From NCBI GenBank assembly GCA_008360955.1, contig LUCM01009238.1, forward strand, positions 9,697 through 73,696: DNA of 64,000 bases. Direction: 5' to 3'. Numbering within the stretch: position 1 is the first letter of the stretch; each line of letters starts with the position of its first letter. The notes under the pieces were generated by a model. The model was not told the origin of the DNA. It ran no database searches and saw only the letters and a program-made list of their open reading frames with translations. Shown here piece by piece: positions 41,101-53,159 of the stretch. Both the position numbers and the translations under genes were made by a program. Source of the stretch: Fasciolopsis buskii (Eukaryota; Platyhelminthes; Trematoda; Plagiorchiida; Fasciolidae).

Positions 41101-44100
41101 AGACTGAATGACGTCACCTTGTTCGTTTAGTAATCGTTCAAACCTTAAAAATATTTCCCACGGTGTGGATTCTTTGTCAGAATCTTTGCTATCTGAAAGA
41201 GACATGGATCCACCAAGGTTAACATCGATGCCCCAAAAGTCGGACATAAGATTGTCTGTGGCTTAATGAACCTTCAGTAAGATCGAGAACTTAATGGTTT
41301 CATTTGTCTGACATCTTCCGTTAATCCCAGTTTATTAACTTGATGAAAGGTAGCTTCTGAAGATTGCAGCTTTAGTAAATTTGTTTGAAATGAATCGAAA
41401 TGGACTGGTCCTGGCAACAACGTGGACTGAATCACGGTAACTTATTAGAAAACCATCTGTCTGATGATCAGGTTCATCAGTTGTGCAAAAAGTCATTATC
41501 TTCCAGATTTTTTTCAAAGCATGTACTAAGTTTTCAAAGGTTCCGTTTCACTGAGTTTGTCATGAATGTGGTAATATGTGATTTCAACCTGCTGGTTTCC
41601 ACCATTGTTCTACTTTCTGTAGTCACGAAAAGAGCTCTTTTTAATTGTGACCAACGCAAATGGCATCCGTTTATGATTGAGAATCTTGAGAAGCATAGAA
41701 ATTATGAAATTTGAATTCGGTGACTGTCTGAGATGGGACTTAGTTAAGACCAAGGCGTAATAGTTGTTCAGAAATGCTCCACAATAGACGGCATGAGTAA
41801 GTTGCCTAGCCCAGCATGATATACACCAACGAGTTCACTTAGGGGAGTAAAACAGAGTAAGATACTCACATCCATTGCCAAATTTCGCAACATGCTGCAG
41901 ATCACTGTCGAGTTCCGGACTAAAAACAAAGAATTAAGAAGAAGATTTCGGTCTCCTAACACCAAAGTATCCAGGAAGTGGGTCAGTCAAAAGGCCAGAC
42001 CGCAGGGGTGGGGTATACTAGTGTGACTGGAATATAACCCATTGTCAATGAAAACAAGATGTCACCCCTAAGCTTAAAATACTCAAGAAAATGATGTCTG
42101 GTGGTCACTTCCCAACCTTTGCTAGCACACATCCAAGTTTTTCTAAATTCATCTAATCTACTAGCAGGAAGTTGTTGGATGGGTAAATGGTCTCGAGACG
42201 AAACCTATTCAGCCGCGGACATTGAAACCGATAGTTTGCTTTTGAAATTAATTCACCTTCCCTAGGTTGTGTCATATGCTTATGTGATAAGAAAATCATT
42301 CCAGCATTAAATCATTGCTGGAGAAGGTTTTATCGATGAAATGTTGTGATCGAAATTGAATTTAAACGGCCCATGATCAGCCATGGCAGTAATGTACAAA
42401 ACACTTAAAGAATCATTCAGTCCAGTATTTTGCTAAAACAGAGTCTGGGTCTCCCATAGGGTAAAAGAAAACTCCTTTTTGCAAGATTAGGTCCGAAAGA
42501 GACGCGAAGTACAGAGTGGCAATTTAGCTCTAGAATTTCCCGTGTCAGTATACTGTGCATTCATGATGACTGTTGATTTTGTTTCAATGAAAAGTCAATT
42601 GAACCAACACTACTAGAAAAAAGCGTTAAACAGTGTCGAAGTGGAAGACCAAGTGAATGAAATTTGCGAACAAGATCAAATAGATTTTCCTCCATGGTGG
42701 AAAAACATTGAATCAACCGAGAGCCATACTGAAGCCTGAATAACAAAGCACGGCGACGGTGCACCAGACAAAGCCGAAAGACAATTGGATCGGGTTGGAA
42801 ACTATGCTGGTTTACCAAGGAGACTGAGCATGCAAATTCTTGGCCGAGAGTATCCATTTATCAGACCTAATGGCTACGTTATGGTCACGAAGTTGTTCAA
42901 ACGATACATTCGTCTTATTCCCTTGTGGTTCCATGGTCTATTATGTTCTCATGCTCAGCAATGACATCACTTAAGCGAGAATCGATAACTTAAATTTGAT
43001 TCTGAGAAACTGCATTTGGAATGCTAGAATCAGTAGGAAAATCATCGAAGTGAAACAGCTCAAATGGAGTACTGACAGTTATTACTTCTCACTGAAAAGT
43101 ATTTTCGTCGGTTGACGTCAGAAATTTGGCTTGAAAAAATTTTAGAAATCGGAAACTGATGTGGAATATCTTCGGAATTCAGTGTTGCGCAACCTGTTTT
43201 GCGTAACAAACTAGTTACCAGTAATCCAATAATCACCGCATACTATCGAGATTCTTTCCTTTTTTTTCGCTCTGTCAGTGTGTATGACCTCAACAGAGGA
43301 ATTTATAAAGGACTTCACTTGTTTGGTCGTCGAATAATTCGGTGCTTTCCGTACTGGTTCTTATAACCCGAAACATCAAAATGCCTTGTTTCAGAAAATT
43401 AGATATCTTGATATATATGGATTTAATGTTGGCATTTGATACCGTTCGTTGCCTTGGAGCAATTGACGGTTAACCGTTAGAGGTGAAACTATTTGTAAAT
43501 AGGGAGATATCGATAAGTTTCATGCAGTTGACCTCAAGACCAATCAAGGAGAACGGATATTAGGTAATGAGAAAAAGCATTAACGAGTGTTGCGCTTCCC
43601 GTCATTTATGGAAAGTTTTGTGAGCCCAAAATGAACGATTCGTATCAAGTAAGGCCCTTTACAAAAAGGTCAGAAGATCCAGTGCTAACAGAATGTGTTG
43701 AATCAGTAAATTAGAGGTACAAGAATTTAGGCCCTCGACAGCAATGGTAAACGAACGGCACACGGGACTAATTACAACACCGCACGTGATATGTCGGAAT
43801 GAACTAGAAATACTACTAACTGACGAAGGAAACTGAAATTCGGAGAAGAGCTCGAAATTAAAACTAGAGCTGTGCGTGACGTAGGCTAATGAGAACTGAC
43901 AAAGGGTCTGAACTTGAGCCAGCTTACGGGATCCGAAACACTTCTAACTGCGCGAACATGAGGTCTCCAGGGTCTACAGCTATTTCGCGTTCATATACTA
44001 CTATTGTATTTTGTTTGGTGATGACGACTTACGTCGAATTTTCAAACACTCGCAAACTGAGGCGAACGTTCCAAGCCGTTAAAAGAGAATCAGAAACACG

Positions 44101-44267
44101 AAAGCTCAGCCCTGAGTCCTTCTGAAGGGAAATATTTTATTCTTGAAAAAGTTAATGCAAAATCTTTACGGAATGGAATTCGAATTTCTTGGGACATTGC
44201 TCTGCAAATCGGGGCTATTAAACCCCAACGATCAGTAAGTACATTTGCAAGCGGTCCCTCAAGTTAC
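29113..44267. other. Long region with no recognised gene
   Basis: This flank upstream of the procollagen start should hold its promoter, but I see no convincing TATA box near 29112. A GC-richer block at about 29480-29760 has overlapping open frames on both strands without a recognisable family. Around 36296-36358 is a TTTATC/TTATCATT low-complexity tract, followed by an open stretch that is natural-looking but lacks an acceptor. A weak tRNA-like segment lies at about 35130-35220. No domain could be assigned. Confidence 0.4.
35130..35220 (+). mobile_element. Possible degraded tRNA-derived SINE
   Basis: The stretch ggtcgttggttaagtggtca with a downstream gaatgaagat segment loosely follows the head of the family 2 SINE at 14.4 kb. 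Box B is not intact. Low confidence. Confidence 0.25.
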
Positions 44268-44567
44268 CTGTGGTTGCAGGTGGAAATGGTACATTGGTTT
44301 TCTTCCCCGCGCATGGAAGACTGGAATGTAGGAAGCTCGGTTTGCACGCTTGGAAAGCAATTCTTTCACCGTTTCATATGGCATAGTAATAGCTACGTTG
44401 CGGAAAATAGTCTTTACTGGAGAATTGGCAATTTTTTCAACAAAAGACAAAACTTGAGAATATTTCTTTCGCAGACCAAGACACTTACTTGTGAAGCACC
44501 GGATCTCGAAATGTTTGGTGTGATCCTCGGTCTCACATGGATTGTCATCCGTATCAAGATTATCCAA
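44268..44567 (-). CDS. Candidate exon of an unrecognised protein
   Basis: An open frame of about 100 codons ends PMYHFHLQPQ at a CAG|GTAACT donor. Its middle part (SFVEKIANSPVKTIFRNVAI and PYETVKELLSKRANRASY) has natural protein composition. The 5' border is uncertain: several AG sites lie inside the frame. The opposite strand has a longer open frame (44274-44699), but it is very tryptophan-rich, as expected of an antisense shadow. I recognise no family. Confidence 0.3.
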
Positions 44568-47500
44568 GGTGTGTCGATTCAGTGGCGCTTTTGGTCACAC
44601 CTCTGGACTTGGTACTCTACGAATAAATTGGCTCAGAAATGGTGGTATAGAATGCGAATGCAATTCGGCCAAAAAACTAATCACGACGACAAAGAATGAA
44701 CGGCCAGCAAACAACGCAAATTCAAAGCGTAGCATCTGCCTGCAACAACAGTACACACCTAATATTAGATGTATCAAAGCGATGTCTAAAAATTAGTCAT
44801 TTGCACTCAGCACAAATGCAGGTGTTATGCACTATAGTCGTGGCTACTTTCCGGGAAATCCATATTTTGGAGTAGTCTTCTTCCAGTCCTAATGTTGACT
44901 CATTTGCGAACCCCGAGGGATTAGTAATCGGAAAACCCTGCATTTTATCTGTCAAACCAGAGTTTGCATCGAATGTGAAGAATGGTATAATCAGCAGAAA
45001 AGTTTCCTTAAGCGCTGGTCGGCAGGATGCCGAAAAGCTCGAGTGAGGATTTGGAGCAAAAAGGGGTTAACCATGCTCAGTGTCTGCTACACCTAATTAA
45101 GATGTACTCTTAAATTTTGTTTTGCCCTAATTCATGTACCACTTTTCTGAAGGATCTGAGCACCAGCGGTCGCCGTACGAAAATTGGCTGCCAGTGCCAT
45201 TACTCCCGAAATTAGATCGAAACATCTGGGTATAAAGTATTTTGAAACCCCCCTACCTTTCTGTTGGAAAACAATATTAAGATCTAGCAACTGGTTTAAC
45301 TGTTTATATTTCGGATGGACGGATAGTGTAGCTTAGACATTCTTAAGAATGTAGTGATATCCACAGTTGAGGTGGAAACTGATAATATTTTGAATGAAAA
45401 TGTTTACTAAATCATCATCGAAACCTATCATCATAAAGCCTCTAGTTAAGTTTCATTACAGTTTTCAGAAATATCCCACCCAAGGAATAGAGGTGGCTCT
45501 GATAATGGAATCAGAGCACCACGCTTTAGAACACGGAGCAAATTCGTATATTTGTGCAATTCATATTCGCATGTACATATCATATTGCCTGTGGTAGCGC
45601 GCAAAATATGAACGGATAACTTGTTTGAACAGTCATCACATCCGCTACAGGTCAAGTTATTTTGATGTTGCTTCCAGACTCTGAGTGACTACATGGTCGA
45701 ACGTTCTGTACTTCTGTCCATAAGTTCCTTATGTACGATAGAATCGCAGTCAACGGGTTTGAGGCTAGGGGCTTTGTGTGTGTTACCATGATATTGAGTT
45801 TGATCAGCTCGTCGTCGTTGAGCTGATTCACCAACCATATCTAATTCAGATGCCGTCTGATCCCCAGTTCCGATTACCGGGCGCAAATCATTTCCACCCC
45901 GGAGAAGTTTTGGAATTATGGTCACATAGTACTCATCACAGATCATTGGAGGTTTCCATCAGGTTTGAGGTGAACAAAAGTTCACTTTGGACAAGATCAC
46001 TGATTCCAAATCTGCGAAACCCAAAGCATTTTTAACAGGCTATCGCAAACCTCAAGAAAAAGCAAGAGGTTCCATAAAAAGGGATCACTGTCAACGTCGA
46101 GCTTTGCCAGTGAGATTTTCAGGAGGTCTATAGCTTTAAAAAGACGTAAAATCAGATTCGATAAAGGCTTGGATCCACCTGAAAGGCAAGAGACAAAGAC
46201 GTCAAGTCCTTTACCGAAAAGACACACATTATGGACGATCCGGAGCGAAAAAGGACAAAATCACTACTGAAAGTTTTGCCCAGTGAGTTCGTTTGGAGAA
46301 TGGCATAGGTATCTTGAACCAGTGATGTGACTACCAATGCCCCTGGCCAAGTTGTACACTAGAGCTAGCCTGGTTTGCAAAAGTTCGTGTTATGAATTAG
46401 CCAACACTGGCAGTTTCAGTTTAGCATTCCTGAAGGGCGAGTGTCTTGCGTTCATTAGAAATCTTTCCGTAATCTGTGCGTTACGTGTCAGACCCTCTGA
46501 AACAGTGATCAGTTTTACTTCCATGGGCATTTAGAGTGAGTAATTCCAAGCCATACGGTTGCGTGTTTTGAAAAAAATCGCCGTGGTGGTAAAATTGAGG
46601 GTAGACGAACTGGTCTGAATTAACAAGGAAAAGTACGAGATAATCGTGAACATAACAAACATGGTTAGAAAAAGATGAAAATCTTTGCTTCGTTGACCAA
46701 TTACTTTGAGATCAGATGTTGATTATTCTAAAGATTACATTGTGGTTTTCGGCACCATGTAACAGCGGGTGTTTCGGTGGAGTTCACTGCCGTGAACGCA
46801 GTCTACCCAGCCAGGCAGGTAACTAGGTGTGAAACTACAACACTCCGATGAATACTTTTTTGCTAATTCGAAATGATCCTGCATGCAGCATCAAGAGCCG
46901 ATTAGCTGCTCCAACCATGGAGACACTGCATGGCTATTTCACTTCTGGGCGCATACCGTTTGGTTCCGTATTACTTTGCGATCATGACTAATCCATCGGG
47001 ACTGCCTAAGAGGTGAGTTTCTTAACGTTCCAGGGTAAAGAGTGGCTGTAAATAAGATTCTCTAATTTCTTCTCATACTCTATTGAATTGAATCATTTCG
47101 ATTGAGAGTTCGCTAGCGTCATTAAACAAAATTGTGTTCTGGGCACAATTGACCTATCCAGAGTTATTCTTTTCAAAGCGCTCCAGAGTACAATAGAATG
47201 ATAATAATAAATAGTCTTGGTAACCCTACTCGTCTAGGTCGAGCGACTAGTTGACCGATGACAATTCCTTTCGCGAAAAAGACTTCTAATACAACTTATT
47301 ATTCTTTCTGATTCATTTCCAAACGACAAAATCAACCTGTCGAGTTTCACTTTCTTTGGTAAATTATTAGATAGTATGCTCCGCTTATCAGTAGTGGAAA
47401 TCTGGGAACTCATAATACCGAAGCCGTTTTTTCGTTTGGAAGTTTTGAACAATACTTGTTTAATGGCAGTTTACACAAACTTAAATCTGTGATCCGTTGT

Positions 47501-47770
47501 GCGCAAAACCCAAGTTTCACAAATCTCCAGCCGTGCTGCTTAAAGAACAAAATTCTCCAGTACGGTTTTCCGTTGCCCTGAATAAAGGCCAAAGTTCGAG
47601 ACGGAAGAGAAATGCACCAAAAATCCAAACTGGAAGCGTTGGAAAACTAGATGTTACATTTCACTACACTTTCTTCCCGGATCGACATTGGTTGCAACAA
47701 GTTCGAGCACTTACGGATAGATCGAATGAAATCAGATTTCCGTGGTTGAAGCAAAGAGGCCGGATTACAG
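44568..47770. other. No recognised gene
   Basis: Only short open frames occur on both strands. A leucine-rich open stretch at 45997-46227 on the minus strand has no clear splice borders or family. Nothing can be assigned. Confidence 0.35.
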
Positions 47771-47881
47771 AGCAAACTTTTGGTTCCCGATAATTCCGTG
47801 GCGATTTCTGATAAATTACATCTCAGCTCTCAAGAAAATCTTGAAGACCTCATTGAGTACCGGATTTTGGCTGTTAAGCGG
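47771..47881 (+). CDS. Candidate exon of an unrecognised plus-strand gene
   Basis: A 111 bp segment (37 codons, phase 0/0) lies between an ATTACAG acceptor and a GTAAGT donor. It encodes SKLLVPDNSVAISDKLHLSS and ends DLIEYRILAVKR. Composition and borders look exonic, but I recognise no domain. An open frame just upstream (47497-47793) is in another frame. Confidence 0.35.
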
Positions 47882-49239
47882 GTAAGTGGATTTTTCAGTT
47901 TATCTAGCTTCTCGCGCCACCACAAAACATGTAGAGGGTTAGCCGGTTTTCAGTTCAGCACAACAGTTATGGGAAACAAGGTTAGTTGATCAGTTTCGCT
48001 ATTCTCCCATGTTGTATGGTATCCCAAATTCAATCACTAGGTCTCTAACATTTGCTCACAGAAATATGCCCAATTTGTTGTTTTTCAGCCCTTCGTAACA
48101 GCTATATTTTGGAAGCCACTGGGGTGGTTTTGTTTGTATAACTTTATGCGATTCGGCTGTTTCTGTAGGACTTACTTCCCGACCGAGGATTTCCGTCTTT
48201 TGTTTTTTTTCGTGTTAGGGTGTGAAGGTAAATTTCGATTGCATTTGCCGTTCAGATAAGCTGTGAGCGATGAAAGTCTGTCAAAATAGCCGGCGGCCAA
48301 TTTTTAAAACCCACTGCAGCTACTGTCAAAAGCCGCAGTAGTCACCATCAGATGCAAAACTGGCATGAAATATGGTTTTCTTCCAACTGGAAACTCCGGG
48401 CCCCTATTCGCACGTGAGTGTAGTCCTTTTTCCGTTATATTGGATTTTACTAAACCGTGCTATAATAATGAAGAAGAACGCAGAAGCCTTCACTCGACTG
48501 GGAATTCGTCGCCAACGCGTTGGTTACCACTCTTCACCTACAGCAAGTTTATTCAAAGAGAACTATGTTGGCTTGGTTAAAATAACACGGTAAAACAATG
48601 CGGAATATTGTCTTCGGATACGCTGATTGCGGCACGCTCTGCTGCATGGTTGGGTGAATTCAGCTCGGTTTGGTTTCTAGGAGCTAGTATCCGCCTGCAA
48701 TTTTGTGCAGATCCCTACGCCACTGAGAACTTTGAGTATCTCAGTGTTTCGACGACGGGAAAAGTCGTGCCTCCTTCAATGGTAACCATGAGAACAACAT
48801 GATAACAGAGAGAAGAGTTCGGTTAGAACTTCTACCCTAGTGCTACACTGCGGCTGATATCAGATTCAAGCTACTGATCATTAAATCTGTCTGACCAATC
48901 GTTTTACATGACTAAAATTTTGAAAAGACAAGTAAATGAATATAAAACATTTCAAAGAAAGCTGTCCGAAAGTAACCTAATTTCTAAGATAAATGTGATT
49001 ACTTCAAGGCTACATTCGGTTCGCGTTTGGCGTCCACGGCAGATGTCAGCTGAGTGGCTTACTTTTGTACCGTATTCCAATCAGTGCCTTTCTTGCGGTC
49101 AGTGACTCTTCCTACCTGTTCTAACTTTTTCTAGTATGCAGTCGGTCACTTATCAGTCTTTTGTTTTTCCGAAACAAGCTTAACTCCACAGTTTTCTTTT
49201 GACAATTCATCGTTTTGACCATTCAAGGGTCTCAGTTAG

Positions 49240-49446
49240 AACCCTCTTGTGCCTTTCCGTAAGAGTATAAACCCTGATTGGAGCCACGTATCTCTGATGA
49301 CTACTACAGATGTTATCTCAGAACAAGCTCTGACTTTTGGCTACTTGGTTACTGTGCTCAGTGGATTGATGTGGGATCGGACTACACCATTTCAATTCAC
49401 GTCAATCAGACTAGACCGCTATTTTCCGGTTGTTATTCCCGCACAG
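49240..49446 (+). CDS. Candidate exon of an unrecognised plus-strand gene
   Basis: A 207 bp segment (69 codons, phase 0/0) starts after an AG acceptor with NPLVPFRKSINPDWSHVSLM and ends RLDRYFPVVIPAQ at a CAG|GTTAAC donor. It may belong with the candidate exon at 47.8 kb, since both are phase 0/0 on the same strand. No family is recognised. Confidence 0.33.
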
Positions 49447-50886
49447 GTTAACGCTTATTTTTTGGCGACCGTCTAAATGTCCGGCCATCACAATCTTATC
49501 TGACTCACTAGGACCGCGTATGGAAGACCAGTTCATTTTGAGAAACATGATACGGAGCTATCGAATCAAAGTAATCCCGGTTTTGAGGGTTGGCCTTGGG
49601 AAATTGGTGAGAAACTCCCAATGAATAACTGTTATGGCTCTTAAGATGGGCTCATCGTCCTTATCTGTTCCTTGTGATTCAAATGAGACTATGGTGTCAA
49701 ACCACTTGTGGAGTGTACTAGTATAGGAATAGCCGGACATGGGAGTATCAAGTAGGCATACCTGCTGATTGGCAACAATCACGAAACCGATCATGTGCCT
49801 CCAGGGAAGTTGCGTCCTTCGAACCGTATGCTATTTACATATGACTCTCTTCGTTATATTTCATTCCCTTTCGTATCAGCATAGCTTACGATCTATCACG
49901 GTCTTGACAATAGGAAGTCAGCTGACCTATTTACCTTGTCATCCACACATCGGAGGTACGATCCATAAAGATTCTCGATCGGTCTCGCTCCCCGGTTGAA
50001 CTACAATGCAAGATTTAATCCGAGTCAAACTACAGGCGAAAAATCTTTATGCCACCGTTGAATTTAAGGTGGATAACAAATGCATGCACTCCATGAAATC
50101 GTAGTTTTAGTCAAGTTTTGCCTTAGACTTGCATCAGCAAGTTACAAATAAAGTTAGTTACCCACTTTCATAAGGGTTCATCAATCGCAGTAAGGGATGG
50201 ATTAAAAGCGATACCACAGTCCAGCCTGAGAGTGAAGTGGATCGCGAACGGCTATCGATTGCATAGCTGACGAGAGGAACTAAGTGGGACGGACCGGGGG
50301 TTGTCACTCAATAGTAAGACAAAAGGATTTTGAGTAGTACTGGCATGCTTGTCAGGATTCACAACAGGGTGACAAAAGACCCAAACACAAACTGTGTTTA
50401 GGATGCATCATGATCCGCACAATTGAAAACAAGGCCGTACGCTGTGATAAGGAAAGTACTTAAAACGAAGAAACAAAACACTGGAAAAGCTCCGGAAGTT
50501 CTCCCGTCTGATAATGAGGTGTTGGATGAAACTACGCTTAGGGATCATGGGAATCGTTGAATTAATTTTGACCAAAGGTATGAACCATAGAAATAATGAA
50601 AACGGCAATGTTCCGAGCAGTCATTTGGTCAAGCAGAGCGGACACTTGGCCTAATATATAGCGAACGAAATATTCAACGAACTGACATTCAATCTTCTAC
50701 TACTAACATGTACCAGGTAATCAAGCTCTGTAGGTCATATCCAAAGCCTTCGTCGTACTTAGACTACCTGCAGAGAAGTCATCTATCAGAAGGGGTCGAT
50801 CGCTGTGAGCTAACGGACAGTAACCGTGAAAATCAGTGACGGATAGGTGCAACATGATGTGGTGAAGTTCAACAAACCGTTCAGAG

Positions 50887-51056
50887 CCTGCCCGGTAGTG
50901 TAATAGCTAAGGCGTTCGACTCAAATCCGTACGTCCCTGGTTCGCATCCCAGTTCGGGCGCGGTGGATATGCACTGCTAATGACTCCTAACAAGGATGAT
51001 ACAGCTGTACAGTATGGTAAGTTGGGCGATGATATCACATGGTGAATTATTTCATT
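50887..51056 (+). mobile_element. tRNA-derived SINE (family 1), near full length
   Basis: The head contains a box A-like stretch (tagtgtaatagctaaggcg) and box B ggttcgcatcc at about 50939-50949. The body gcgcggtggatatgcactgc is followed by gatacagctgtacag and the tail gatgatatcacatggtgaat. The body and tail recur at 58.7-58.8 kb, which shows it is a dispersed repeat. Confidence 0.7.
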
Positions 51057-51222
51057 AATTTTTTCTCGACTGGTGGCCAATTGGAAAGAATTTTTACGTA
51101 CCAGGAATATCGGTTGTAGAAAGAACAGCGGTAATTAAGATCGTTCTCGTGTCCCGTGTTGAGAAACCGAACGAGCGTATTGCGGCATCGGGTCTCGAAT
51201 CGACGAACTACCCTATCTCTAG

Positions 51223-51347
51223 TCCATAGCCACTTGGTTCCGCTAGCTCTGGAAACTTATTGTGCGACCGAAAAGGTCCCACTCGTCAGTCAAATCATAC
51301 ATGTCCATTTGGTAGGATCACCACTGACTAGCAAAACAGTTCGTCAG
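51223..51347 (+). CDS. Candidate exon of an unrecognised plus-strand gene
   Basis: A 125 bp segment follows a TAG acceptor and ends KTVRQ at a CAG|GTAATT donor (phase 1 to 0). It encodes HSHLVPLALETYCATEKVPL and more. No domain is recognised, and its link to the exons at 47.8 and 49.3 kb is a guess. Confidence 0.28.
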
Positions 51348-52970
51348 GTAATTAGCTTTCCACTACTGATTGATTTTCTTGTGCGGCTTTGGTCGATTTC
51401 GCCAAAGCCAAGTTGATTCCCGATATGGGTACCAAGATTTTGCAACTCTATACTTAGCCAACCAAGACTATGCCCTAGTGGAAACTGGAAAGATTACCTA
51501 AATTTTCCCCTAAACTAGTCTAACCGTACATCCGCCTGAAGTAGTTCCGCTGACTGATTTGGATAGAAATGCGTTTGTGGGACTTTGACGAAATATCTGG
51601 GTACTAATTCCGCCTCTTGTGTGTATGCAGTGCTAAGTGAACCCCCAAACATGTATGATCAACGATTAGTAGATGTGCATAAGCTTACGCACCCAATTCG
51701 AAATAAAAGAGTATTTTTTCGTACCTGCATAAGTAGCAAAATTTGCGAGCATTTGGCAAGCCTCATTAAGTCATAGCGGAAAGCATCAATCTTCCAATAA
51801 GAACACTGAACGAGCTAAATTCAAAAAGACAAAACAGCCTCCGATTGCCTGCATAATTTTCGTTCAAAAAAAGATTTCATGATTTACACACAATCACATT
51901 GCCAATAGGATGCGACAGTCAGCAAAGTGCTAGCAAATTAAAGCTAATAGATGGAACTTCTCGAGCCAGTATTACTTATCTACAAAATCAAATATACCAC
52001 TAGTGCAAAGCAGGAGTACGACAGGTGAGACAAAAATTTGTGAGGGAAAGTACTATTGGAAAATTAGTACGATTTGTGAGGCTTGGCCCGTCTAACCATT
52101 CTAAAGGTTCACTGAACTTTTAACGAGAAAAAGTCAAGTTGAGGTGATCCAGCTGACCGCATTCATTCCTGAATAACCTAAGTGCACACATCGTGATTGT
52201 GGCTAACATAGCGTTATCGGACTAAAACTTGGATAATGCAATTTGCCAATTCTAGCAAAGATGAGCAAACCTCACAATACGAGATAGTTGGTGTCAGAAT
52301 AATTTACGAAGCTGTGATCAGAGGAAGATTAATCCTTACTCTCGAAAATGTCGAACAGTTAGGCAAGTTAAAGTACCCACATTGCGCTTGTGGTTTTGTG
52401 CATCTGCATTTAGGCTTTGGAAAGCAAGGCAAATTTTAACGAAAAACTAGCTGCTACGCCTTGAGCAGGACCATTAAAACCCTTCCTCCGGAGTGGAGGG
52501 CGACTGTTTTTGGTAGAAAAAGGTTTAGTTTTGGGGCTTCCAAAGGAAGATATATTTAAAATACAAGGTAAAAAAAGTTTCTCGTGCAGCTTTTGTTACT
52601 AATATGCCAGAAGACGATCCGTCGGTCAACTACCCACCAGCCAAAATAATTAAGAACAATTACACAATGTTCATTGACATGAAATTCCAATAGATACGGT
52701 TGAAGATATATACTTCCTCGTGAAAATTTCAATTATCATGAAAATTAATCGAACTTCCGGATAAAAAAGTTGCCACTTGAATATTTCTCAAATGTGGAGA
52801 AGAAATGACTTGCAAATAGGAAGACTTAGTAAATCATTTGCTAGGTGAAACAAGAAATTAGAACGAAAAAACAAGTTTTGCACAGAAGCCTTCTTGAAGC
52901 TTGGAAAAATTAAACCAGAAGAAATAAGACGACTTTTCACTCCCAGAGATTTGCAATATTCTTGAGAATC
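51348..52970. other. No recognised gene
   Basis: AT-rich sequence with only short open frames. The plus-strand stretch at 52236-52439 is open but has no convincing splice borders or family. It probably contains the 3' flank of the ankyrin gene, which ends at 52971 on the minus strand. Confidence 0.35.
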
Positions 52971-53159
52971 CTATTTCTTTTTCCCACTTTTCCTCCCGCT
53001 CTTTTTTCCTTTTCCCTTCTTTGCTTTTGCCTTTTCGGCTTTGGCTGCTTGTTTATCGATTTCGCGCTTGATCGCATACTGCGGCACCACGGGAACAGTG
53101 CGTGTTTGTGCCAGGTGTTCCAAATGTGGCAGTTGTCCTTGAGCCGCATTAATTAGGAC
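52971..53159 (-). CDS. Ankyrin gene last exon: lysine-rich tail
   Basis: After a TTTTAG acceptor, 62 codons and a TAG stop encode VLINAAQGQLPHLEHLAQ, then PVVPQYAIKREIDKQAAKAE and a poly-basic end. Joined in phase 0 to the previous exon it reads GSETWQ-VLINAAQG. A shorter alternative last exon at 55312-55398 (28 codons, also phase 0) is possible but its product is less natural. The intron to this exon is 2.6 kb. Confidence 0.68.
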   Translation of the reverse strand, partial: VLINAAQGQLPHLEHLAQTRTVPVVPQYAIKREIDKQAAKAEKAKAKKGKGKKSGRKSGKKK

